This document shows, piece after piece, positions 1 to 10,600 of a stretch of 64,000 nucleotides of DNA. Each line of letters opens with the position of its first letter. Positions within the stretch are counted from its first letter, which is position 1. Below the pieces are notes generated by a model. It ran no database searches and was not told the origin of the DNA. It saw only the letters and a program-made list of their open reading frames with translations. The stretch is from Balneola sp. (lineage in GTDB: Bacteria; Bacteroidota; Rhodothermia; Balneolales; Balneolaceae): assembly GCA_002696035.1 (NCBI GenBank), contig NZQV01000019.1, forward strand, positions 1 through 64,000. Reading direction: 5' to 3'. The translations under genes and the position numbers were made by a program.

Positions 1-2557
1 AGAGCGAAGCGAGGCTATCAAAGAGAAATTCGGTCATATTCCATACCTGAACAGTTCCTTGTTTGATGTATCGGATCTGGAACATGATACCACCCGGATT
101 TCCGGGTTAACCGATGCCACCATGCCGGTGTACAGCCGCAGTGTGTTGAATGACTTGAAAGGAAAAGAACTTTCCATTCTGGATTATCTCTTTCGGTTTC
201 TGGAAGCCTATGACTTTTCCGCCGAAGGAAAAGAGGAAATCCGCAGCGAACGTAAATCGCTTATCAATGCATCGGTACTGGGGTTGATCTTTGAAAAGAT
301 AAACGGCTACAAAGACGGCTCTTTTTACACGCCAGGGTTTATCACCGAATACATGGCGCGAGAGACCTTGAGAAAAGCGGTAACGGATAAATTCATTGAG
401 GCCGCAGGGATTAAGGACGGGGAAGAGCTTACCATTTCAGACCTCTATAATCATATTGGGCCGAACCGATCTGTTTCCATTGAAGAGGCGAATGAACTCG
501 TTAATTCCATTACTATTTGTGACCCGGCCGTAGGTTCCGGTCATTTTTTGGTGTCCTCTTTGAATGAATTACTGGCCATAAAATCGGACTTGGGAATTTT
601 GTGTGATGTGGAGGGCAAAGCGTTTCGCGACCTGAACGTTACGGTAGAAAACGATGAGCTGATTGTCAGTTTCGGGGATGATGAGTTGTTTGAATATGAC
701 GTATCCCACACCTGGAAAGGCCAAACGCTGGCTTCCCGCAACATAGCATCTGAGCGACAGCGCATACAGCAGGCGCTCTTTCACGAAAAGAGATATCTCA
801 TTGAAAACTGCCTGTTTGGGGTAGATATCAATGCCAATTCGGTAAAAATATGCCGGTTGCGCCTGTGGATTGAACTCCTGAAACGAGCCTTTTACACGCC
901 GGAGAGCGAGTACCTGGAGCTGGAAGTATTGCCCAATATTGATATTAACATTAAGCAAGGCAATTCACTGGTTAGTCGGTTTGAGCTGGACAGCGACCTG
1001 ACTTCGGTGTTCAAGGATAGCGATCATTCGCTGGAAGACTACAAGGAAGCCGTGCGCAATTACAAGCACACGGGCGACCGTTCCGAAAAACAGCGTCTTC
1101 AGAAGCTCATTACAGAGATTAAAGAAGAATACACCACCACGCTGACCAATATTCGTCCCATTAACAAAAAGCTCTCCAAAGAACGGGGCCGGCTGGAGCT
1201 GATGCAAAACGCGGATCTGTTTGGCGATCAGAAATTCACGAAAAAGGATATTAAAAAGCAGAAACAAAAAGTAGAAAAGCTGGAAGAGCAGAAAGCCGAA
1301 GAAGAAAGTGGTGCCTTTTACAACCAGGCTTTTGAATGGCGGTTTGAATTCCCGGAAGTGCTGGATGAAGAAGGGAGTTTTGTTGGTTTTGATGTAGTGA
1401 TTGCAAATCCACCCTATATAGGAGGAAGGGATTGGTCTCTTGATAAATCACTGTATAATTATTACTTGACGAAATTTGAAGTTGCTGAATATCAATTTGA
1501 TGCATATGTAATTTTCTGGGAGCAAGTACTAAATTTATCTGTTGGATATATATGCTTAATCACTCCAAATACATGGCTCAATAACCAAAAGAATAAAAAG
1601 TTGAGGAATCATTTACTCAACCATTCAATAGTCAAAATTGTTGATTATTCTAAGATTAAAGTCTTTGATGATGCAACAGTACTTCCGATAATAACTTTAA
1701 TGTCCAAAAAACATGTTGATGAAAAAACCAAAGTTTATAATCCAACTGAAAATGACCATAAAGAACTTTTTCTTAAAAATGAATTAGAACAAGATTTATG
1801 GAAAAATGATGAGTTGAGTGTAATAAATATTGATTTAAGGGAAGAAGATATTAGAGTAATAAATCGTATTGAATACAAGACTAATCTTTTAGAAGAATTA
1901 TGCACAATTAGGTTTGGCATTAAGATTTACGAAACAGGAAAAGGTAATCCGCCACAAAAACCATCTGATTCTGATAACCATATATTTGAATCTAATAAGA
2001 AAATTGATTCTTCATATAGGAAGTATCTGACTGGAAAGAATATCGATAGGTTTGTAATTAAATGGGATGGTGTATGGTTGAAATATGGTGAAAATTTAGC
2101 AGCTCCAAGAGATCCTGAATTATTTGAAGGTAAGAGAATTCTTGTAAGAAGAGTTATGGGAGATAGACTTATTTGCGCGTTCACAAACGAAGATTATGTA
2201 ACAAGCCAAATGCTTCAAATCATCAAACCACATGATCAAGAACTAGCTTCTCTTTTTCTGGCAATACTTAATTCAAAGTTAATCAGCTATTATTTCAGAG
2301 TTAAATACAACCGTCAAGATGTTACATTTCCCGAAATTAGGCTATATGAAATAAAGGATTTTCCAGTTCCAATTAGGTTGAGTGAATTTGATGGTAATAA
2401 AGAAATACAATCACTTTCTAACCAAATCCTCGCCGCCAAAAAAGAAAACCCCGAAGCCGACACCAGCGAATTAGAAGCCGAAATAGACCGGCTGGTGTAT
2501 GAGCTGTATGGGCTGAGTGAAGAGGAGATTGGGATTGTGGAGGGGAGTATAAATTAA
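1..2557 (+). CDS. Type IIG restriction-modification enzyme (Eco57I-like methylase), 5' partial
   Basis: The frame is open from base 2, and the residues before the first possible start (TTG at 59) read GHIPYLNSSLFD, a conserved stretch in this family, so the gene begins before the window. Adenine methylase motifs are visible: DPAVGSG (motif I, nt 521) and NPPY (motif IV, nt 1406). After NPPY comes the specificity region, then a C-terminal stretch of the VYELYGL type that commonly ends type IIG enzymes. Such enzymes methylate adenine in a target and cut unmethylated DNA; the nuclease domain would lie upstream. Base composition falls sharply from about nt 1425 to 2425 and rises again in the last 130 bases, suggesting a swapped specificity module. 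It could instead be a methylase without a nuclease. Confidence 0.88.
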   Translation, partial: ERSEAIKEKFGHIPYLNSSLFDVSDLEHDTTRISGLTDATMPVYSRSVLNDLKGKELSILDYLFRFLEAYDFSAEGKEEIRSERKSLINASVLGLIFEKINGYKDGSFYTPGFITEYMARETLRKAVTDKFIEAAGIKDGEELTISDLYNHIGPNRSVSIEEANELVNSITICDPAVGSGHFLVSSLNELLAIKSDLGILCDVEGKAFRDLNVTVENDELIVSFGDDELFEYDVSHTWKGQTLASRNIASERQRIQQALFHEKRYLIENCLFGVDINANSVKICRLRLWIELLKRAFYTPESEYLELEVLPNIDINIKQGNSLVSRFELDSDLTSVFKDSDHSLEDYKEAVRNYKHTGDRSEKQRLQKLITEIKEEYTTTLTNIRPINKKLSKERGRLELMQNADLFGDQKFTKKDIKKQKQKVEKLEEQKAEEESGAFYNQAFEWRFEFPEVLDEEGSFVGFDVVIANPPYIGGRDWSLDKSLYNYYLTKFEVAEYQFDAYVIFWEQVLNLSVGYICLITPNTWLNNQKNKKLRNHLLNHSIVKIVDYSKIKVFDDATVLPIITLMSKKHVDEKTKVYNPTENDHKELFLKNELEQDLWKNDELSVINIDLREEDIRVINRIEYKTNLLEELCTIRFGIKIYETGKGNPPQKPSDSDNHIFESNKKIDSSYRKYLTGKNIDRFVIKWDGVWLKYGENLAAPRDPELFEGKRILVRRVMGDRLICAFTNEDYVTSQMLQIIKPHDQELASLFLAILNSKLISYYFRVKYNRQDVTFPEIRLYEIKDFPVPIRLSEFDGNKEIQSLSNQILAAKKENPEADTSELEAEIDRLVYELYGLSEEEIGIVEGSIN

Positions 2558-2559
2558 AT

Positions 2560-3348
2560 ATGAAAACCTTTTCCCTTAAAATGCCAAGTTTTGAAGAAGA
2601 GCTAAAAAATATATCTGAGAATTTTAATAAAAATTTATCCTCAGTCAATGAATTGTTAGAATTTGATCAGACAATTCTTCAATTTTGTATATCACATTTA
2701 GAGGATCTTGAAGAGGGCCTCAATAAAGCAGGAATTAAAAATCCTCATCTCAGTGTACAAAAAGTAATTAAAGCACTAAGGGAAATAAAACTTCATGGTT
2801 CAACTAAAATAAAGTATCAAACGATAACTAACCAGAGTTTGGTCTTAACTGTTTCTCATTTTGCTTCTGCGATTCATGATCTTTTTAAATGCTGTATTAA
2901 CCATGCATTTAAGAATAATTTGTCTGATCACTTAAATAATGAAGAATTAAAATTTAGCGTCAAGGAATTAGCTAATATTGGCTCAAATTTAGAAGATCAG
3001 ATAGGCGAGATTATTACTCAAAAAAATAGTATCAGTTTTCAGGATATGAAAAGTATTCAGAGAAGTTTTAAAAACTACTTTAAATATCAAATTAAAAAAT
3101 CAGACAATGTAAACAACATTATTTTCGGTCAAGCTTGTCGACATGCAATAGTTCATAATGGCGCAAAAGTTGATAGCTCTCTCCTTAATCAAATTAAAGC
3201 AGCATATCCAAACGAATTGAACAAAGATTTAAAGGATAAAGAAGAAATCCATTTCAGGAATGAAGAATTAAAAATAGTAATGAACAGTATGAAAGTTTAT
3301 TTAGATGACTTGAAGAATGGGATGATTAAACATTGGAAATCTCGATAA
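2560..3348 (+). CDS. HEPN-like protein, probable defence RNase
   Basis: This 262-residue, mostly helical, lysine-rich protein has no signal peptide or membrane segment. R194 and H199 form the R-x4-H motif (RHAIVH, followed by N-G) typical of HEPN domains, many of which are metal-independent RNases in toxin and abortive-infection systems. The gene starts 2 bases after the methylase stop and ends 6 bases before the SIR2-like gene, so the three are probably co-transcribed. It is AT-rich like the genes that follow. The likely role is the effector or partner of the SIR2-like protein, which is inference; the family was not identified beyond the motif. Confidence 0.55.
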   Translation: MKTFSLKMPSFEEELKNISENFNKNLSSVNELLEFDQTILQFCISHLEDLEEGLNKAGIKNPHLSVQKVIKALREIKLHGSTKIKYQTITNQSLVLTVSHFASAIHDLFKCCINHAFKNNLSDHLNNEELKFSVKELANIGSNLEDQIGEIITQKNSISFQDMKSIQRSFKNYFKYQIKKSDNVNNIIFGQACRHAIVHNGAKVDSSLLNQIKAAYPNELNKDLKDKEEIHFRNEELKIVMNSMKVYLDDLKNGMIKHWKSR

Positions 3349-3354
3349 TAATAT

Positions 3355-4401
3355 ATGGTAAATAATAGAACTGTAATTGTTTTAGGAGCTGGCGGTAGTA
3401 AAGAATTTGATTTACCTATCGGAAATGAACTAATTGAAGAGATAGGAGATCTTTTAAAATTTAGACCAGGTTACCATCAAGTAAGTGATGACTTAATAGA
3501 CAAGGCCTTTAGAGTATATTCTAGTAATAATCGAGAAACAAGGAAAAAACTTGATGAGGCATCATTGGCAATTACTCATGCATTACCGTTAACAATTTCA
3601 ATTGATAATTTAATTGACGCACATAGAGGAAACAAGGAAATAGAGGTTTGCAGTAAGATGGCAATTGTAAGAGCTATTTTAAATGCAGAGAGAAGAAGTC
3701 AGTTATTCATTGATAAAAGTAAGAGAGGAAAAAAGTTAAACTTTGAGGATACAAAGAATACTTGGCTAAATCTTCTTTTTAAAATTATCACCGAAAACGC
3801 AACAATAGAAGATATTACTGAAAGACTGTCAAACTTTGTTTTTGTTGTATTTAATTATGATAGATGCTTAGAACATTTTTTATATCATGCTTTTCAAAGT
3901 TATTATAATGTTAGTGCCAATGTTGCAATAGATTTATTAGCACACTTAAATGTGCATCATATGTATGGTAAAGTTGGGGAATTACCTTGGATTGATTACA
4001 ATAGCTCGATTGATTTCGGCGAAGAGCCAACTCCACATAAGTTGGTAAAATTGATCAATGAAATAAAAACCTTTACCGAAAATAAAGATGAAGAAAAAGA
4101 TGAATTGGAAGCTATTCATAGGCACATTGAATCTGCAAAGAATATGATTTTTTTAGGGTTTGCATATCATAAACTTAATATGGAGTTATTAGCGTTGGAT
4201 GGAAGGGAGCATTCTGATTTAAATTCAACACGTTATTATGGTACAGCATATCAAATTTCAGATTCGAATACGGATGAAATTATTCGTCAGTTAAGCAAAA
4301 TTGGAGGATTAGATAGATCTCGAATAAATATCCACAATAAACTAACTTGCTATGAACTTTTTAATGAGTACTGGCGAACATTTTCATTGACGAATATGTA
4401 G
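3355..4401 (+). CDS. SIR2-like NAD-binding defence protein
   Basis: This 348-residue protein opens with a Rossmann-type strand and the glycine motif GAGGS (residues 11-15). Further on are FNYDR (N167-Y-D169) and HMYG (202-205), then a late hydrophobic strand, IFLGFAYH. This series matches SIR2-like domains of bacterial antiviral systems, which deplete NAD+ on phage infection. No second effector domain is present, so the upstream HEPN protein is the natural partner. A 267-base structured gap follows. A non-defence SIR2-family deacylase is unlikely because the Cys4 zinc module is missing and the context is a defence island. Confidence 0.65.
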   Translation: MVNNRTVIVLGAGGSKEFDLPIGNELIEEIGDLLKFRPGYHQVSDDLIDKAFRVYSSNNRETRKKLDEASLAITHALPLTISIDNLIDAHRGNKEIEVCSKMAIVRAILNAERRSQLFIDKSKRGKKLNFEDTKNTWLNLLFKIITENATIEDITERLSNFVFVVFNYDRCLEHFLYHAFQSYYNVSANVAIDLLAHLNVHHMYGKVGELPWIDYNSSIDFGEEPTPHKLVKLINEIKTFTENKDEEKDELEAIHRHIESAKNMIFLGFAYHKLNMELLALDGREHSDLNSTRYYGTAYQISDSNTDEIIRQLSKIGGLDRSRINIHNKLTCYELFNEYWRTFSLTNM

Positions 4402-4668
4402 ACTGTCTCCAAATTATTAGAAAATTTGTGGACAACCCTGTTTAAAATTTGTTCAAAAATAATCTCAACTCGGTTAGGATAATTAAGTACATTCTTATAG
4501 ATCGTACATATAGCGATTGATGTACTTATCCAGGGAGGGTAGTCGGCCCTGGGAGTCCCAGTACCGACTTACAACCTATCCCGGATTTCGTTTTATGATT
4601 TTGGTTGAAATAGTTGTCAATCAACCCCAGCTATAAAGAGCTATACAAATTAACTACATAGAACTATC
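4402..4668. other. Structured intergenic region with strong hairpins
   Basis: No gene fits here. The region holds a compact hairpin at 4542-4568 (GTCGG pairing with CCGAC around an inner CTGG/CCAG stem) and an inverted repeat GTACAT/ATGTAC at 4504-4509 and 4520-4525. The hairpin is GC-rich inside very AT-rich DNA. It may be a terminator-like or leader structure between the SIR2-like gene and the 2001-residue gene, or a small structured RNA. No T-run follows the hairpin, which argues against a simple intrinsic terminator. Confidence 0.35.
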
Positions 4669-7600
4669 ATGCCAATAATTGAAGCAGCAACAACTTTAAC
4701 TGGGGTATTAATTGATAAAGGCGTTAACAAATTATTAGAAGCCAATGAGGGTAAAATAATTCTATGGAGAGCAGTTAATAAGGCATCAAAAAAATATAAA
4801 GGGTACGCACCAGGTGGGAGAGGTGCTATAAAAGATTACTTGTGGAATTGGACTAACTCAAAGCAATTTACAGAACTGATACAGGCTTTAGAGAAGGGTC
4901 ATAAGGTAGATGAAGTGGTATCTAAGGCGCTTAAATCATTTAAAAAACAAAGCGTTTCTGAACTTAATAATAAAGCTGAAACCGTTTTAGAATATTTGTT
5001 TCTAGAAATAAGTAATGGATTGTTGAAATCATCTTATGGCCCTGTTTTGATGTGGAATAAATTCCAAATGAAGTTGGATTCTCAAACTAAAGAATTACAA
5101 AAAGGACAGGATGAAATAAAAGATAAAATAGATCAAAGGGCTGATACATTAGAAGACTTACTAAGGACAAAAGGTGCACTTTCTGTAAGCCAACAAGAAG
5201 CAGTAAATGAGTATTTAACTATTTCCCAAGAATGGTCTTCTATTAAAGATTTGATTGATAGTGGTAAATTTAAATCTGCTAATGAACAAATAGAAAAGAG
5301 ATTAGGTAAACTCTCTGAAATTTATCTGAACCAACCTGATTCCAGGGAAGTGTTTAAACGGCACCATGTAGAACTCTTACTAAAATTAGCATCATCATAT
5401 TCAAATTTAGGAGCTTTTCAGAAATCTGAAAAATACTATTCAGAAGCTAAAAAAATGGGTATTGAAACCCCTTATCTGAAGAGAATTGAGTCAAAACTCT
5501 TGATCAACCTAAATAAGATTTCGGAATTTGAACTCCTATTAGAAGAGAATGAACTGGATGAGAGAGAAATTGCTGAAGCAGAATTGCTTTTACTAAAGGA
5601 TAAGTGGGAAGAACTATTGAAAGAACTCCCTGAGACAAATGATAATTTTCGTGTAATTTATCTAAGACTATTGGGTAAAATTTTTGGATTAGAAGATCAA
5701 GAATTTGAAGAAAATGCATTAGAAATTAGGAATGAAATAAGAAGGGCATTCAAACATACAGGTAAGCAACCGATTCATAAAATACAGGTGGCAGATGTTT
5801 CCATTAAGTTTTTACGTAGAATATGTTTTGGAATGTTTTCAATTGAAGAAATAAATAAAACAGAACTTGTAAATGAAATTCGGGAATATATAGATACTGC
5901 TATTCGAAACTGCAAAGAAGTTGATTATCAAAGAGGTCTTATAATCATATTGAATAGTGCTCTAAAGTTTTATTCAATGCTTGAAGAGGAAGAGGCCATG
6001 AGAGTTACCGAGATTGAAATACAAAATTATAGTGAGACAGAAGAAATCAATTATGAGTTTGATTTAAAGAGAAATAATGTTTCCAAAGCGATTGAACTTC
6101 ACAATGAGGCAATTAATTTATCAAATAATTCGGAAGATGAAGAGCCAGTAGAACATCTTCTTCAAACAGCCTTTCAACTTTCAAATAAAGATGAGAAGAT
6201 TATTACAGGGCAATCACTTATCAATTTCTATTTAGGTAGAAATGAAATTGATAAGGCTGAAAAAATACTTTCAAGATTCTCTGGAATACCTGAGCATGCA
6301 TTTTCACTTATTGAGCTGAGTATAATTGAAAGGAAAGAAAGTGAAGAAAAAGTATTGGAACATCTAACAATACTTTTAGAACAATTTCCACTTAGCATAC
6401 AATTTAGACGATATTATGTAGAGACACTGATTCAGAGGATAAATAAGAATAGAAATGAAGGAATCACTTCAACAAATAATGATCTTATTAAGGAAGTTGA
6501 GAATAATGTCGAAGTTTTAAATAACCTTCTCCCTACGGATTCAAACCATATTTTTCATGCAAGAGCATTAATAGCTGATCAAGATTATAATAGCGCTATT
6601 AAAGCCTTAAAGGGAATTAGTACCGAAACGAAGGTAAATATTTCAGCGCTTAGATTAAGAGCCTATTGCCTAATCGAATTAAATAGATTCAATGAAGTTC
6701 CTTCTTTATTTGAAGAACTTGCTAAGCTTACAAATGATCCCCGATATGCACATGAAGGGGCAAAATTTTATTTGAGTAATGGCCAAATAGATGAGGCATA
6801 TGAACTTTTAAGTGGGTGGGTTGAAAAATATCCTGATGATCCTGCTCTAATAGCGATCTATGGAGTGTCTATAATTTCGAAAGATGAAGTAACTCCTGAG
6901 GAGGGCTACAGGGCATTAACCTTGTTAAAAAGAGCTAACCAACTTCATCCCGGTTTTCCTAATATTTATAAAGCCATTGCCAAGGCTGCTAACATTGCAG
7001 GAGTGAAAAGTGATTATATAGAATACAGTTCAAAAGGTTGGTCTGGTGTGCCTTCAATTTCAATAAATCAAAAGGAAGATTTTAATCAACTTGACCAGAA
7101 AATGGAGGATGGTTTAGTAAGAATCGATTTACAAGGGCAAGAGGGAATACAGGCATTTATAGAGTGGAACAAAGAATTTACTTCATCATTGAACACGTTC
7201 CACCGATATGATTTAATGACATACATTGATACTTTTTCGAGGAACGGACAAGCGTGGAGTCAATGGATAGGTTGGACTACCGTAGCCTCTGAAAATTTCT
7301 ATAAAAATAGTTTTGTGCTTTCTGTAAGGTGTCCTTGGCCTTTTACTAAAAAAATTGAAGAGCAAAAAAAAGGAATCCTGTTAGATTTAACAGCACTTTT
7401 AAGTCTTTGTGTGTTATCAGAAACAGATAGGATAATAAGGAAACTTAGTAGCCAGGGTTTTGAATTGTATCTAAGAGTTAACGAACTAAAAAGCCTTAGG
7501 AGAGTGGTTAATAAGCCTGAGGAAGTTCTTTTCGACGTTGTAAAGTATCCATATGATGAATTGTACAATTTGCTTAAAGAAAATGAATTGATTACAGATT

Positions 7601-10600
7601 ATTCAGTTGAACAATGGGATAAATTTTCTGAATTAGTTCCAGATGATATAGAGTTGAATTTTGGTAATCATGCTGTAGATTATGGATTATCACTTTCATT
7701 AGAAAGCAGTAGTTTTATTTTAGATAAAATTGACGGAATGGAGGGGGAAAACAGACGAGTATTAGAAAAACTTACTTCGTCTAAAGTACTTCTAAAATCC
7801 TTGGTACATCGGGGATTAGTTGGTGAGAATGAAGCAAATTTAGCAAGCAAAAGAAACGAAAGATTTAAGGGATGGAGAGATGTAAATCCTATTGTTCTAC
7901 CTGATGAAATCGTATTTTCAGCCTTTTCAATTCAGCATTGGTATGAAGCAGGCTTATTAAATTCTTGGATAAACAGTGATGATCATTGGCCAAAAATTAA
8001 TTTTGGTCCGTTTGGAGTTACTCATTTAAAAAGAGAAGCACTTCGAACTAAAAATGAAAAAAAAGTCCAAACTTTGAGTTCCAAACAATTATCTGAAATT
8101 GAAGCGCTAATTGAAGAAGGAATATTAAATACCATACCCGATGTGCAGTCAGAAATTGAAGATTCTTTCTTCTTTCGTTCGTCAAATGTCCATGCGATTA
8201 AAATATTGGAATTGGCAAAGTTTAAAGATTTGGATTTATGGACGGATGATAGAGTTTTTGGATATCTACTCTGGCCATTTAATCATCCGATTCCTATTAA
8301 TGAGATAAGAGATGAATTTTCTCAATTGCAAAAAAAATATTCTACGGTAAATATTTTGACTACCGAAGATTTGTTAGGAGAAATATATATAAAAGAAGAT
8401 GATTCAGAGTTTGCTGAGAAAATGGGGCACCAGTTGGTCGAACTTGGCTATCGCCCACTGCACTTCAAACTTGCAGTTAGGTATCTTCTCAATAATTATA
8501 GCTATGACCCAGATTTGCCTAAATATGGCGCTTTTATTAAAACTTTGGAGGGTTTTCTTATTGACGAAAACTATGATCATGAACCAAAGGCAGATCCGAA
8601 ACCTCAGCAGAGGCTATTCTTGGGTAGAATTGTACCAGGAATTATAGCAACAATTCTTTTATGTGAATCAAAAAGATCATTTGAAGAGAGAAAGAGCTTT
8701 GCCAATGATATTTTATCATTATTGATAAAATATATAGATGAACACCTTGGAGATATGAGAGATAAAATAGGTTCCTTCTGGGTGAGTCTCTTACATGAAA
8801 TAGTAGATTTCCAATCCTTCAACAAAATTGACTTAGCAAAGGGAGATGAATTTCAGAACAGGCTTAATCAGTCACTCCTATGGTTTACTCAGTCTTTGAT
8901 ACAGTATGAAGATTCTGAAAACATAAAGAAAACAGTTTTAGTTATTGAGGATTTTTTGATAAAGCACGTTACTCAAATGAGGGAAATTCTTCATCAAAAA
9001 GATATAATTGATAGATTTGGTTTAACAGAAGGTGAATTAAGAGAAAAAAGTAAGTTAATCATTACAAGTAGAATCCAAGCTTTAATACAGCCCTTAATTT
9101 GTAATCAACTATTAGAAAGTTTTAATCCATTATTGAGAAGAAGTTTGGGACATATTTCATCCTATCCACATGAATTTAAAATTTCCCATACTTACTTCTT
9201 TGATTTTGAGGAAAATACTATTGAAGATGAAATACCGGAAGATGATTTAGAGCAGAATGCACTTCAAATTTTGGGAGAAATATTACAAGGAAATACAAAA
9301 CTTGGGGAATACTTAACAAGTGATTTGAGGATTAATTATAGATGGAAACGTTTAAAACCTGAACAAATTCGTGAGCATCCAGAGGATTTTTATTGGACTA
9401 CTGTAGACATCTCAATGATACGGCTTATTCTCAGAGATGAATTACATGAAATGCCTGAAGTGATAGAGGGAATAATTAGACAACTACAACTTATAGATCC
9501 ATTATTAGGGGCAAAAATTCAACAGCATGAAGAAAACTTACTTAGTGATGATGAAAGAATAAGGAAAGTTGCACGTGAAGAGATCGCATTTTCTGTAATC
9601 AAGAGTGTTTTATTTGAATTTCAGAGAGATGTCCAACATTTTATTTTAAGGCTACAAGAAATGGAAACTTCAGATTTAGATGGTTTCATAGCACCTAAGT
9701 CAGGCTGGTTTTTGAAAGAAATGCATCCAAGTGTTGTTGAGGTAGAAGGAAAAGAATATCCAAGAAATGTTTTAATTGACGCTGAACTACTAGTGGCATC
9801 CGCAGAAACTTTGTATCACCAATGTTTTACTTCTGTTGATATATCTAAAAAGGACATAGCTGAAGATGGAAGTGAAATCCAACTTGGGTCAATTTATGTA
9901 TCGTCTTTAAGGGAAGAAATTTCACCATTTATTATGGCTCATAGGCTTCTTGAATTACTTATATATAGTGAAGCGGATAGTAATAAGATTGAGTTTGAGG
10001 GCAATAAAATTGAAGTAAATGAATTTATAAAGACTTTTTTAACTCAGGTACTTGATTCAAAAATTAATGGTTCCGATTTTAAAATAATTTATAGAGATCA
10101 AGATCTCAGAGTAATTCATTCATGTCTTTTAAGACTCTCACTTTTTGTTAGTGGAGCTCCTAAACATATTTCCAATTGGAATACAGAGTTAGATGATAAT
10201 GAACAAGTGATGGGTCGTCTATTGAACAACGTTTTAATTTTTTCTCAGAGATTAATCCCTGTTCTTAAAGGTAAGTATGGGGATAATATTAAAGGCCTAA
10301 AGAATGATTTAATGGAAGTAGTGAATTCTTTAGATATAGCATATAAAGAACCAAAGACTTTTCCCGATAGGTTTAATCCATTGCTTTTCGGGCCACATCT
10401 TCTCGATCATGAAGCCACATCAGTTATGTATTCATTAGCGGTATTTATAAGTAAAAATGAAAACCCTGAATCAATTATAGATTTAGATTGGCTTAAAAAA
10501 TTAGTAGAACCATGGACAGAAAGTATAAATCCTGATGCTGAAAAGATTTACCAAAAGCAAAAGGAGGAGTCTTCAGATATTATTAGCATTAAAATGCCAT

